47,174 nt of DNA, from NCBI RefSeq assembly GCF_000379525.1, contig NZ_KB902463.1, positions 191 through 47,364 on the forward strand. Reading direction: 5' to 3'. The number at the start of each line of letters is the position of its first letter. Positions within the stretch are counted from its first letter, which is position 1. Both the position numbers and the translations under genes were made by a program. Shown one piece after another: positions 1 through 9,900 of the stretch. Under the pieces are notes generated by a model. That model made no database searches. It saw nothing but the letters and a program-made list of their open reading frames with translations, and had not been told where the DNA came from. This DNA comes from Lamprocystis purpurea DSM 4197 (GTDB lineage Bacteria; Pseudomonadota; Gammaproteobacteria; Chromatiales; Chromatiaceae).

Positions 1-1
1 G

Positions 2-211
2 GCGGCCGGGCAGCGGGCCGGTATCCCCAAGCGCATCAACAGCCATGCGCTGCGGCATTCATTCGCGACACACCTGCTGGAGGCCGGCTACGACATCCGC
101 ACGGTGCAGGAATTGCTGGGACATGCCGATGTGTCGACGACGATGATTTATACCCATGTGCTCAATCGACCGGGGGTGGTGCCGGTTAGGAGCCCGGTGG
201 ATGCCTGGTAG
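2..211 (+). CDS. Integron-type tyrosine recombinase, C-terminal part only
   Basis: The reading frame is open from the window edge and ends at TAG 209-211, giving the last 69 residues of a tyrosine recombinase. It contains the HxLRH block ([15 protein letters not shown]), the second conserved histidine (LLGHADV) and the nucleophile tyrosine in TMIYTHV. The tail [16 protein letters not shown] closely resembles the HVLNRGGxGVxSPxD ending of integron integrases (IntI), as distinct from XerC/XerD. IntI carries out attI x attC cassette recombination, a known family role. The catalytic arginine of box I and the IntI-specific insert lie outside the window, so activity cannot be judged. No attC site or cassette is visible downstream; the attI side would lie off the window. 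Confidence 0.8.
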   Translation, partial: AAGQRAGIPKRINSHALRHSFATHLLEAGYDIRTVQELLGHADVSTTMIYTHVLNRPGVVPVRSPVDAW

Positions 212-273
212 TCTCAGCAAACCGCGGAGCCCGCCGGTGGAACCTCGTGTAGGGTGCCGATCGCGCAGGTCGC

Positions 274-320
274 CGGTCCGCAGAGCGGCCCCTACAGGTC
301 CCCGGTCCGCACAGCGGACC
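274..320. repeat. Two tandem short palindromes upstream of the Uma2 remnant
   Basis: Two imperfect copies, about 29 nt apart, of GGTCCGC-nnn-GCGGacC followed by CCTACAG. The second copy (304-320) is a perfect 7-bp stem with a 3-nt loop; the first (275-291) has a mismatch. They resemble small REP-type intergenic palindromes. The rest of 212-411 shows no gene. Confidence 0.5.
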
Positions 321-411
321 CTACAGCGGACCGTCCGCGGCCGGCCGGAACGATGATCAAGGCCGACTCTCCGGTGGGGCGGCGATCGAGCGGGCCACCG
401 TGGGTCGGTTC

Positions 412-591
412 CTAAGCCGGAAACAACCGAGCGACGTCCAGGGTTAGCCCCTCCAGGATACCGTTCCCGGTAATCCGGTCGGCGGCATCGAAACGCTCGC
501 CCGTGGTTGGGCCGGTGTAGATGGTGACCTGCCGCCGCTTTGGATCGACCATCCATACAGGAAAGCGTGGCACGTGGACCTTTCCACCGGG
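412..591 (-). pseudogene. Uma2-family endonuclease-like remnant (C-terminal)
   Basis: The minus-strand frame is open from a TGA at 592-594 to TAG 412-414. The segment VHVPRFPVWMVDPKRRQVTI and the following YTGPTTGERF...GILEGLTLDVARLF resemble the end of Uma2 family (DUF820) proteins, where a xWxVDxxxxxVxVY strand is followed by a leucine-rich LxxLxLDLxxLF tail. Uma2 proteins are PD-(D/E)XK-fold nucleases of unclear role. The N-terminal two thirds is missing and a stop sits in frame directly upstream, so this is a decayed fragment. An internal ATG at 550-552 could start a 46-residue peptide, but I see no good ribosome binding site. The assignment rests on weak similarity. Confidence 0.45.
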
Positions 592-639
592 TCAAGGATA
601 GACCAAAGACGGCTTTTGCGTGAGGTGACCGGCTCGCGT

Positions 640-1587
<948 letters not shown>

Positions 1588-2889
1588 TCAGCCCCGCCGC
1601 TCCTTCGGGACATAGTCACGCAAGGTCTCGCCGACATAGATCTGACGCGGACGCGCGATCTTGTTGCGCTGGGTCTGATCATGCTCCCACCAGTGCGCGA
1701 TCCAGCCGGGCAGCCGACCGATCGCGAAGATCACGGTGAACATGTTGGTGGGGATGCCGATGGCCCGCAGGATGATGCCGCTGTAGAAGTCGACATTGGG
1801 ATAGAGTTTGCGCTCGATGAAATAAGGGTCGGAGAGCGCAATCTCTTCAAGGCGTCGGGCGATTTCCAGCAGCGGATCATCCCCGCTCAATTGCGGCAGG
1901 AGACGCTCGGCGACACTCGCCAACATGCGCGCCCGCGGGTCAAAATTCTTGTAGACCCGGTGACCGAAGCCCATCAGGCGCACCTTGCTGTCCTTGTCCT
2001 TCGCCAGTTTGACGTATTCCTCCGGGGTCATGTTGCCCGCGTGGATCTGCTCCAGCATGGTCAGCACTTCCACGTTGGCACCGCCATGCAGCGGTCCCCA
2101 GAGTGCACAGACGCCGGCCGCGCAGGAAGCGAACAGATTGGCCCCGCTGGAGCCCACCATGCGGACGGTCGAGGTCGAACAATTCTGTTCGTGGTCCGCA
2201 TGCAGGATCAGGATCAGGTTGAGCGCCTCACGCACCAGTTGGGGGCAGATATACTGCTTGTACGGCTGCGAGAACATCATGTGCATGAAGTTCGGCACGT
2301 ACTTCAGACTGGGGTCCGGATAGATGTAGGGCAGACCGCGCGATTTGCGGAAGGCGTAAGCCGCGATGGTGCGGATCTTACTGATCAGACGCGCCGCGGC
2401 GTGGCGGAACTGGGTCAGATCTTCCAGTTCATGCAACTCCGGGTGGAAACAGGACAGCGCGTTGATCATGGCCGAGAGGATGGCCATCGGCGGAGCGGTG
2501 CGCGGGAAGCCCTCGAACTGGTGCTTCATGCCCTCGTCCAGATTCGCGAAGCGCGTCAGATCCGCGGAGAACTCCTCGTACTCGGCCGGTGTCGGCAATT
2601 CGCCGAAGATCAGCAGCCAGGCGACATCGGTGAAGGTCGGGCTGCCCGCGAACTGCTCGATGGGGATGCCGCGATAGCGCAGGATGCCCTGTTCCCCATC
2701 GATAAAGGTGATCGCACTCTCGCAACTGCCGGAATTGCCGTATCCGGGGTCCAACGTGATATAGCCCGTACGGTCACGCAAGGTACGGATATCGATGGCC
2801 CGTTCGTGCTCGCTGCCTTCGACGATCGGCAGTTGATATTGGCTGTCACCCAGGATCAGGGTGGCCTGTTCGGCTTTGCTTTCAGACAT
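1588..2889 (-). CDS. gltA: Citrate synthase (type II)
   Basis: Condenses acetyl-CoA and oxaloacetate to citrate, the entry reaction of the TCA cycle. The 433 residues match the length of type II, NADH-sensitive hexameric enzymes of Gram-negatives (E. coli 427). Active-site blocks are present: LHADHEQNCST with the substrate histidine near residue 230, GPLHGGAN near 265, MGFGHRVYKNFDPRA with the catalytic histidine near 310, and the catalytic aspartate in PNVDFYSG near 365. The N-terminal small beta domain (ATLILGDSQYQLPIVEGSEHERAIDI) is also typical of type II. hemF follows directly downstream. Confidence 0.97.
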   Translation of the reverse strand: MSESKAEQATLILGDSQYQLPIVEGSEHERAIDIRTLRDRTGYITLDPGYGNSGSCESAITFIDGEQGILRYRGIPIEQFAGSPTFTDVAWLLIFGELPTPAEYEEFSADLTRFANLDEGMKHQFEGFPRTAPPMAILSAMINALSCFHPELHELEDLTQFRHAAARLISKIRTIAAYAFRKSRGLPYIYPDPSLKYVPNFMHMMFSQPYKQYICPQLVREALNLILILHADHEQNCSTSTVRMVGSSGANLFASCAAGVCALWGPLHGGANVEVLTMLEQIHAGNMTPEEYVKLAKDKDSKVRLMGFGHRVYKNFDPRARMLASVAERLLPQLSGDDPLLEIARRLEEIALSDPYFIERKLYPNVDFYSGIILRAIGIPTNMFTVIFAIGRLPGWIAHWWEHDQTQRNKIARPRQIYVGETLRDYVPKERRG

Positions 2890-2931
2890 CTATGGGCCTC
2901 CGGGTTACTGAAGAAACCGCCGCGGCAACGA

Positions 2932-3072
2932 TCATTGACCGGCCTTGTTGGTGATGGAACGGACGAAACCAACGACCTTGTCTTGCCACTGCCTGGCCCA
3001 CGACGGCTGGGGCAGATTCCAGCCGATAACGATCCCTATAGCGATAAAAAACAACATCGTGATCAAAACCAT
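2932..3072 (-). CDS. Small single-span membrane protein, 46 residues
   Basis: A short frame beginning MVLITMLFFIAIGIVIGWNL, one clear hydrophobic span at residues 2-19 followed by a charged C-terminus WARQWQDKVVGFVRSITNK. I chose ATG 3070-3072 over a longer 92-residue reading because the longer N-terminus is arginine- and proline-rich and looks non-coding, whereas GGGAG lies just upstream of this ATG, though close. It sits 42 nt upstream of gltA on the same strand and may be in its transcript. I do not recognise the family; an N-terminal anchor with a cytoplasmic amphipathic tail is the simplest reading. Confidence 0.55.
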   Translation of the reverse strand: MVLITMLFFIAIGIVIGWNLPQPSWARQWQDKVVGFVRSITNKAGQ

Positions 3073-3209
3073 GTCTCCCAAGTTTGAGGTCGGATAAGGG
3101 GTCTGGCCGGGCCGGGTCTTCCGCATCCAAGCACCGCACCGACGGTGGGCGCTCGCGCCGGCCCAGACCGGCACCAGCCGACCTGGACCACTGGAGACAC
3201 GACAGCGCA

Positions 3210-4034
3210 TCAGGATAGACCGACCGCCTGGTGCATATAGGTCACCGCGGCCGGATCCAGCTTGAGCTTCGCGGCCAGATCGGCCAGGTAATGCCGCTCG
3301 GCATCGGTATCGACGGCGATCGTCATCAGGGACGCGGCATAGAGTTGCGCCGCCACCTGTTGGTTGGGCACCGTCCGGGTGAGGGCGTCCAGGTCGATGG
3401 GCTTTTGCATCTCCTCGGCGACGAAGCGCTGCTCCTCGGGCGAAATGCCGCCCTCGTTGAGCTTGCCGAGCAAGCGCTGACGCTCCTGTTCGTCGACCTG
3501 ACCATCCGCCTTGGCGGCGCTGATCATGGCCCGCAGCGTGAACATGGCCACATCCATGACCTGTTGCTGCTCCTGGGCGTTGGCCGGGGCACGCATGCCG
3601 GCCAGCACCGCCGTCTGGTTGTCCATGCGGACGTTGGTTGGACCGCCCGCCTGGGCTTGCGCCCCCCCAAACACGCCTTTTGCCATCTCCAGGGCTTGGG
3701 CCGCCAGGGTACCGAATACGGCCAGCGAGCCGGCACCGGTGGCCGTGTTGCCGGGGGCCGCCTGACCGCCCAGCACGGCACCGGCCACCTGCTTGAGTAT
3801 CTCGGTGGGGAAGCCACCCATCGCGGACGTCCCGCCTTGCCCACCCATCATGGCGCCGGCCACCTTGGAGAGCACATCGAACATGCCGCCGCCCGGCGTA
3901 CCGCCCGCAACGGCGGGCGCGCCGCCGCCCATCTGCCCACCCATGATCTGACCGAGGATGCTGCCCATGCGATCCCCGGCTTGTGGGGACATGCCGGACT
4001 GCATCACTGCTCCAAGGATATCGAGCGCATTCAT
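3210..4034 (-). CDS. DUF533/TerB-like family protein
   Basis: 274 residues starting MNALDILGAVMQSG. The first 110 residues are rich in Gly, Met and Gln (GGQMGGGAPAVAGG, GGGMFDVLSKVAGAMMGG), a flexible or membrane-associating region. The C-terminal half (about 155-274) is helical: MDVAMFTLRAMISAAKADGQ, VDEQERQRLLGKL, FVAEEMQKPIDLDALTRTVPN, AAQLYAASLMTIAVDTDAE. This is the TerB-like fold of DUF533 proteins (E. coli YebE), including the acidic KADGQVDEQE motif. The start at 4032-4034 is preceded by GGAGAG 5 nt upstream; an upstream extension of 44 residues is Arg/His-rich and unlikely. The function of the family is unknown; a role in envelope or tellurite-type stress is only a family association. 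Confidence 0.8.
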   Translation of the reverse strand: MNALDILGAVMQSGMSPQAGDRMGSILGQIMGGQMGGGAPAVAGGTPGGGMFDVLSKVAGAMMGGQGGTSAMGGFPTEILKQVAGAVLGGQAAPGNTATGAGSLAVFGTLAAQALEMAKGVFGGAQAQAGGPTNVRMDNQTAVLAGMRAPANAQEQQQVMDVAMFTLRAMISAAKADGQVDEQERQRLLGKLNEGGISPEEQRFVAEEMQKPIDLDALTRTVPNQQVAAQLYAASLMTIAVDTDAERHYLADLAAKLKLDPAAVTYMHQAVGLS

Positions 4035-4211
4035 GTGAACTCTCCGATGGGCCGCTGACTGAAGGCGATGTCTGTCGATCGCCTGAGTCCTGTTGTGGAT
4101 GTTATCGGGTACGCGCACCCGGTACGCGCGCTGAACGCCGGATCGGGTTGCCGTCTGCCGACTCATGGTACCGCGCCGGGAGGCGCCGGGGTACCGTCAG
4201 GCACCGCGCCG

Positions 4212-4982
4212 TCAGGCGTGATCTTCCAGATGAAAACCCAATGACTCCAAGATAACGCCGGTAATGGCTCCACCCAAGAGCCCGCCGAGAAATCCCGGGG
4301 GAAGCTCGCGGCGGATTTGACCCAGCAGATCCTGGCTGGTGCCGTCCAGTGCCAAGGTCGGCGCGCCCCCGAGCAGCCACACGCCGGCACCCACCATCGT
4401 GGCGATCAGACCAGCCACGACCGCCGCCGACAGACCGGCGGGAAATAACGCGCCGCCGCGGCTGACCAACCAGCGTTCGGAGAGCTCGAACAGGGTTCCC
4501 ACCAACGCCACCACGCCGGCAGCCAGCACGAAGCTACCCGCGCGGTGGCCGGTCGCGGCGACCAACGCGGCGACGCCGCCACCGGCGATCACCCCCCCGA
4601 CCAGCCCGGCCAGGGTCCGGGCCAGCGGACGGCCGCCGCCACCCGTCATCCAGGCAAAAAAGCTCCCGCCAGCCAGCCCCGCGACCCCGGCCGCCCCGGC
4701 AATCTGGAGCAGCCCCGGATCGTGGCCGAACACGATCAGCGACCCGATAGATGCCAGCACACCCGCCATGGCCCCGGCCAGCGCAACGGGCATCGCGCTG
4801 TAGAAGGCGGAGGTCGTCATGGCCGCGGCCGCGGCCGCCACCACCGGCGGCTGCCAGCCGGTCAGCCCCACGACCAACAGCACCTGATGCAGCCCCGCGA
4901 ACAAGGCGCCAAACAGCCCCCCCGCGAGTCCCCAGGCGAACAAGGCCATCACGATGGCGGTAAACTGGTCTTTGGTTATCAT
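4212..4982 (-). CDS. Multi-span Gly/Ala-rich membrane protein, unknown
   Basis: 256 residues beginning MITKDQFTAIVMALFAWGLAG, with GGAG 6 nt before the ATG. Six to eight hydrophobic Gly/Ala-rich segments run through the protein (for example ALFAWGLAGGLFGALFAGLHQVLLVVGL, ALAGAMAGVLASIGSLIVFG, LAGLVGGVIAGGGVAALVAA, FVLAAGVVALVGTLFEL, LSAAVVAGLIATMVGAGVWLL, FLGGLLGGAITGVILESLGF). No catalytic or transport signature is visible. It faces the unknown gene at 5139 across 156 nt and may share a divergent promoter region with it. I do not recognise a family. Confidence 0.7.
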   Translation of the reverse strand: MITKDQFTAIVMALFAWGLAGGLFGALFAGLHQVLLVVGLTGWQPPVVAAAAAAMTTSAFYSAMPVALAGAMAGVLASIGSLIVFGHDPGLLQIAGAAGVAGLAGGSFFAWMTGGGGRPLARTLAGLVGGVIAGGGVAALVAATGHRAGSFVLAAGVVALVGTLFELSERWLVSRGGALFPAGLSAAVVAGLIATMVGAGVWLLGGAPTLALDGTSQDLLGQIRRELPPGFLGGLLGGAITGVILESLGFHLEDHA

Positions 4983-5138
4983 ATCGGCTCCGCCGCTGCA
5001 GGTGGTGAACACCGCCAGTCTAACAATATCCGGGACGATGCGACGCGCGGACACCGCGCGACCGCAGGCCGCACCGGCAAGCACGCGACGCCAACCTCCG
5101 ATACACTTGCCCATCCCACTGGCAGCTCATTAAGTCCT

Positions 5139-6077
5139 ATGTCCGAGCCCACGGCCAACGGTACCCGCCGCCTGATCGATGGCGAGATGCGCGTCTACTA
5201 CGACGGGTACTGGATCAAACATTACGATCCCCCGATCGACACCCTGGAAACGCGCAAGGGTCTGATCCAGGCACTGACCCGGCGCCTCTTCAATCATGTG
5301 GAATTCGGGATCAACATCCCCGGCAACCGCCTCGACGCGGCGCGGGCGGCCTACCAGGCCGAAACCGACACCGAGCGCAAGCGCGTCAACGGGGCCATGC
5401 TCGCCGGTGCCCTGTTCAACCGCGCGACGGATATCTTCACCTGCCTGGTGGACTTGCAGAGTTCCGGCATCGAGATCACCCCCGACAACACCCTCATGCG
5501 CGAGTGCGGGCAGTGCCTGATGGAGGCCCTCGACCTGGGCAAGATGGTGCGCCATCGCGGCGGTGACGAGGGAATCGACGAACTCTGGGGTGAGCCTTTC
5601 AAGGCCTACTCGATTCCCATCGAGGCCTTCTATGAAAGCCGTTACCTCAAGATGGCCATGACCATGAGGGACATCGACCGCATCGGTACCGGCCTGAAAG
5701 ACGCCTTCTCCAACAGCACTCAGATCACCATGATCGCCCCGCGCGTCGACGCCTTGGCCGAGGCCGGCAAGCGCAAGTGCGAAATGCTGCGCACCGACCC
5801 GGGGATCTTTCGCGTGTGGCCAAGTTATGTCGTCGCCCGCGAGCGCCTCTGCAACATCCAGCCCCGGTTGCCGGCGGCCCCGGACGCGGCGACCATCCGC
5901 GAGGCTCTGGAAGGCGCGCGCCTGATCCGCGAGGGGACCGACCTGGTCACCAACATCGTGCGTGCCCGCGTCCCCATGCCCAAGAGCACACGGGAATTTC
6001 TCGACCGGTGCCACCAGTTCCGCCAGGCCCTGAGCCGGGCGTACAGCACCCGGTCAACGCGCCCTCCGAAGTCCTGA
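5139..6077 (+). CDS. Conserved-looking cytoplasmic protein of unknown function
   Basis: 312 residues starting MSEPTANGTRRLIDGEMRVY. It has no signal peptide, no membrane span and a mostly helical character. Features that look constrained are YYDGYWIKHYDPPIDTLETRKGLIQALTRRLFNHVEFGI at 20-58, which has a Trp/Tyr-rich opening, and MRECGQCLMEALDLGK near 126. The frame extends upstream of this ATG without a stop, but that part overlaps the divergent membrane gene and reads as low-complexity Arg/Gly/His, so I place the start here. The end is 14 nt from the stop of the convergent response regulator. I do not recognise the family. Its neighbours, a two-component pair and a membrane protein, do not define a job. 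Confidence 0.75.
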   Translation: MSEPTANGTRRLIDGEMRVYYDGYWIKHYDPPIDTLETRKGLIQALTRRLFNHVEFGINIPGNRLDAARAAYQAETDTERKRVNGAMLAGALFNRATDIFTCLVDLQSSGIEITPDNTLMRECGQCLMEALDLGKMVRHRGGDEGIDELWGEPFKAYSIPIEAFYESRYLKMAMTMRDIDRIGTGLKDAFSNSTQITMIAPRVDALAEAGKRKCEMLRTDPGIFRVWPSYVVARERLCNIQPRLPAAPDAATIREALEGARLIREGTDLVTNIVRARVPMPKSTREFLDRCHQFRQALSRAYSTRSTRPPKS

Positions 6078-6091
6078 ATCGCCTACCGGAA

Positions 6092-6805
6092 TCAGCGCTT
6101 GGGCCCGGAATCTGCCGGCAGCACGCAGGTGAGCTGATAGCCGACGCCCCGCACCGGCTGGATACATAACCCGGACATGCCGCCCCCTTGAAGCTTGTGC
6201 CGGATGTGGCTCATGTGGACATCCGTCGCCCGGTCGTCCGGGGTCCAATACTCGCCGCGGGCCAGGTCGGCCCGATGCACCGGCTCACCCAGGTGGGCGA
6301 TCAGATAGGCGAGCAGGGACGTCTCCCGCGCGGTGAACTCGATCCGCGCGTCCTCGCCCTCACGGGTCAGGCACCGATTCGCGGTGTTCAGCCGAAAGGG
6401 ACCGACCGCGAGCACGGGTAGGGCATCCCGCCCGCGCTGACGGCGGCGCAGCACCGCACGCATGCGCGCGCGTAACTCGTCGGGATCGAAGGGCTTCGCC
6501 AGAAAGTCATCCGCCCCGGCCTCCAGCCCCGCGACCAGATCGGCCTTACCACCCCGCCCGGTAATGATGATGAGCCCCGTGGAACGGGTGCGCGCCAACT
6601 CACGGGCGATGTCCATGCCATCCTCGGCCCCCAGATTCAGATCCAAGAGCACCAGGTCCACATCACCGCGGTTCAACAAATCGATTAATTCGGCGCCGCT
6701 AAAGGCCAGGGAAACATCGAAGCCGTCGCTGATCAGGATGCGCTGCAGCCCCCTGGCCAAGGCCACGTCGTCTTCGACGATGATGATACGCGCGCGTTCA
6801 GGCAT
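6092..6805 (-). CDS. OmpR/PhoB-type response regulator
   Basis: 237 residues. The receiver domain (5-118) has the acidic pair in IIIVEDDVALARG, the phosphoacceptor Asp in VDLVLLDLNLGAEDG, Thr in IIIITGRGG and the conserved Lys in DDFLAKPFDPDELRARM. A winged-helix Trans_reg_C domain follows (about 135-228: FTARETSLLAYLIAHLGEPV, RATDVHMSHIRHKLQ, GVGYQLTCV). The start MPERARII was chosen at the point where receiver homology begins. It lies head to head with the hybrid kinase, 154 nt apart, which suggests they form a cognate pair and that the shared intergenic region carries an autoregulatory site. The regulated genes cannot be deduced. Confidence 0.9.
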   Translation of the reverse strand: MPERARIIIVEDDVALARGLQRILISDGFDVSLAFSGAELIDLLNRGDVDLVLLDLNLGAEDGMDIARELARTRSTGLIIITGRGGKADLVAGLEAGADDFLAKPFDPDELRARMRAVLRRRQRGRDALPVLAVGPFRLNTANRCLTREGEDARIEFTARETSLLAYLIAHLGEPVHRADLARGEYWTPDDRATDVHMSHIRHKLQGGGMSGLCIQPVRGVGYQLTCVLPADSGPKR

Positions 6806-6959
6806 GATAGATCGCACAAACTGCCGGTGGGGAAGCGCCAGTGACTGCCTTCCTGGCGTCCGTTGCCGATCGCGAGGAAGGCAGCGGCGCGTTGTGAACA
6901 TCCGCAAACCACCGGATGCTCCCGATACTCTAACAAAATTAACGGGGCCTGGATCTCCT

Positions 6960-9900
6960 ATGACGGCGCTCCCTTTCCCCCCCGCCGCGCAAACCGCGGG
7001 TCGACGACTGCCGGCGCGCTTGAGCGACCTCGCCCGGGTGGCCGGACTCGCGGCGGCGGCCTTCACCGTCAGCCTCGCGCATCTGCCGGTCGGCTATGGA
7101 CTGGACCTGGTCTTCGGGTCGGTTTTTGCCATGTTGGCCATCCACTGGCTGGGGACCGGCGCCGGCGTCCTGGTGGCCGCCATCGGCGGGGCATACACGA
7201 TTATACTATGGCACCACCCCTATGCCTGGCTGATTCTGATCGCCGAGGCCCTGTGCGTGGGTGTGCTGCGCCGCTATCTACGACCACGGGGTGAAGTGTT
7301 ACCCCTGGCTGCCGCGGACGGTATCTACTGGCTGGTGCTCGGCATGCCCCTGGTGGCCCTGAGCTACGGCGGACCGCTTGCCATGACCGGCACCGAGGTG
7401 GCCCTGGTGGCGTTCAAACAGGCCATCAACGGGGTACTCAACGCCGCGCTCGCCGGCGCGATCGTACTCAGCATCCAGTTACTGCGGCGGCGAGCCGTCA
7501 CGGTACCCATCGGCGAGATCCTGTTCACCTCCATGGTGCTGGCTGTCCTGGTTCCGGCATTGAGTGTCTCGATCTTCCAAATCCGCCGCCTGACCGATGC
7601 TATGGAAGCGGAGGCGTCCGACACCTTGACCCTGGCCAGTCGACTCGCCGCCGCACGTTTCAACCGGCCCGACCCACCGCCGACCCTCGCCGCGGCACGG
7701 GCCGAACTGCCGGGGCTCATCGAGCAAATCCATTGGCTCTTGCCCCAGGCCGGCGGGATCACGATGACCCTCTTGCCGGCTCCGGATCACCCGCCATCGG
7801 CAGCGCCCGACCGCATGATGGCGCAGCACTCGGCAACCGAGCCGAATCTCCAACCGGCGACCGGCCCGCGGCTATCGCGCATGGCGCGTTTCCGTAAAGG
7901 CCGTTTCCAGCAGCGCGCCGACCTGACCCTGGCGGGTGTACCGATCCAACTGGTCTCGGATCTCACCGCAACCTGGGCGGTGGAAGCCTTGCAGCGAGTG
8001 CAGCTTAGCGTGTTCCGCCAACTCAGTACCATCCTGGTGCTCGCCCTGATCGGTGCTTTCGTCTTCAGTCGGCGCATCGGCCGGCCCATTGCCGCGCTGG
8101 CCGCCATTGCCAGCCGCCTGCCCGCCCAACTGGACCGACCGGAGCATGATGTTGCGCCGCAGCCCAGCCGGCTGCGGGAAATCGCCGAGTTCAGTGCCGC
8201 CTTCACCCGCATGGAAGCGGCCCTGCGGGCCGACATCAAGGCCCGGCAGGAGAGTGAACGCGAACTGCGGCACAGCGAGCGACGCCTGGCGCGCGCCCAA
8301 CGGGCGGGTCGCGTTGGCGTCTGGGAGTTGGACATCGCCACCAGCACCGTCTGGTTCTCCGACGAGTCCCTGCGTCTCTTTGAACTCCCGCCGGATCAGG
8401 CCCTGGTGGATTACGCGGTCGGCGCCGCCGTGGTCCACCCCGAGGATCTGCCGGGCATGGAAGCCGCCATCACCCAGACCCTCGCCGAGCGGCGTCCCTA
8501 CCACTTGGTCCTGCGTTTACGATTTGCCGACAACCGGGTGAAGCATACGAGTGTCGATGCTGAACCGGTCGACGACGCGGGGATCATCCGCATCATCGGC
8601 ACTATCCGCGACATCACCGCCGAACAGTTGGCGGAGCACGTGCTGGCGCAGAGCGAGGCACGCTTCCGGGCGGTCTTCGAGCAGGCGCCGATCGGCATGG
8701 CCATCGTCGGACCCGACCGGCGCCCGCAATTTACCAATCCCGCCCTGGAGCAGATTCTCGGACGCGACGCGGCGACCATCCAGACCCTGCGTTTCGACGA
8801 CTTCACCCATCCGGAAGACCTCGACACCGACCTGTGTCTGTTCCAGGAACTGCTGGCCGGCAAGCGTGCCAGTTATCGCATGACGAAGCGCTATCTGCGG
8901 CCCGACGGCACCCTGGTGTGGGGTGACCTCAGCGTGGCCCTGCTGCCGGCGAGCGATGGCGGGGCACCGCTGCCACTCGGCCTGGTGCAGAACATCACCG
9001 AACAGCGCCTCGCCGAGCAGGCGCGGGCCACGGCGGAACAGGCGCTGCAACGTTACAGCGCGAAGCTCGAAGCATTTTCGGAGCTGACCACCCGCTACCA
9101 GCCGCCCGCGCAGCACCTGCCGGCACTCCTGAGCTACGGTTGCCAATCACTCGGGGTTGGACTCGCGGCCCTCGCCGAGGTCCGCGATCGACACTATCGC
9201 GTGCTCGTCGCGGTGGGTGACACGGCGGCCGACAGCAGTGGCGCGGCAGGACCGGTGCTCGCCGACGACCTGGCCGCCAACCCATCGCCAATGCCGCAAC
9301 ATCCGGTCTTCGGCGCGGACCTCGCGTTCCTGACCCGGATGGATCTGACCTGGAGCGACGCCGAGGGCGTTGTTCACCACGGCCTCCTCGACCTCGCCGA
9401 CCGCACCGCCGCGCCGCATCTGGGTCAACCGGAACAGCAGATTCTGACGCTGATGACCCAGCGCATCAGCGCCAACCTCCGCGAACAGGCGGTGCTCGAT
9501 GGTCTCCTGCAAGCACGCCAGCGTGAGGTCATCGGTCACCTGGCCGCCGGGGTGGCCCACGACTTCAACAATGTGCTGGGAGTGATCGGCAGCAATCTGC
9601 ACTACCTGAAACATCTATTGTCCGCCGCGGCGGACACGGGTGAAGCGCAGGAGGTGCTTGCCGAGACCGAGGCCGCGATCGCTCAAGCCAAGGTCGTCAC
9701 CTCCGGCCTGCTCTCGCTGGGACGCGGCGAGGAGGTCAGTGTCGATCCCTGTCCGCTCGGCGAGTTGGTGCAAGACTTCGCACCCGTGATCCAGCGCCTG
9801 CTGCCGCCGCGGATCGCACTGACCCTGGACCTGACGCCGGGGATCAGTGTGTTATCAAACCCCGCCTTACTCCAGGCCGCCCTGCTCAACCTCGCACTCA

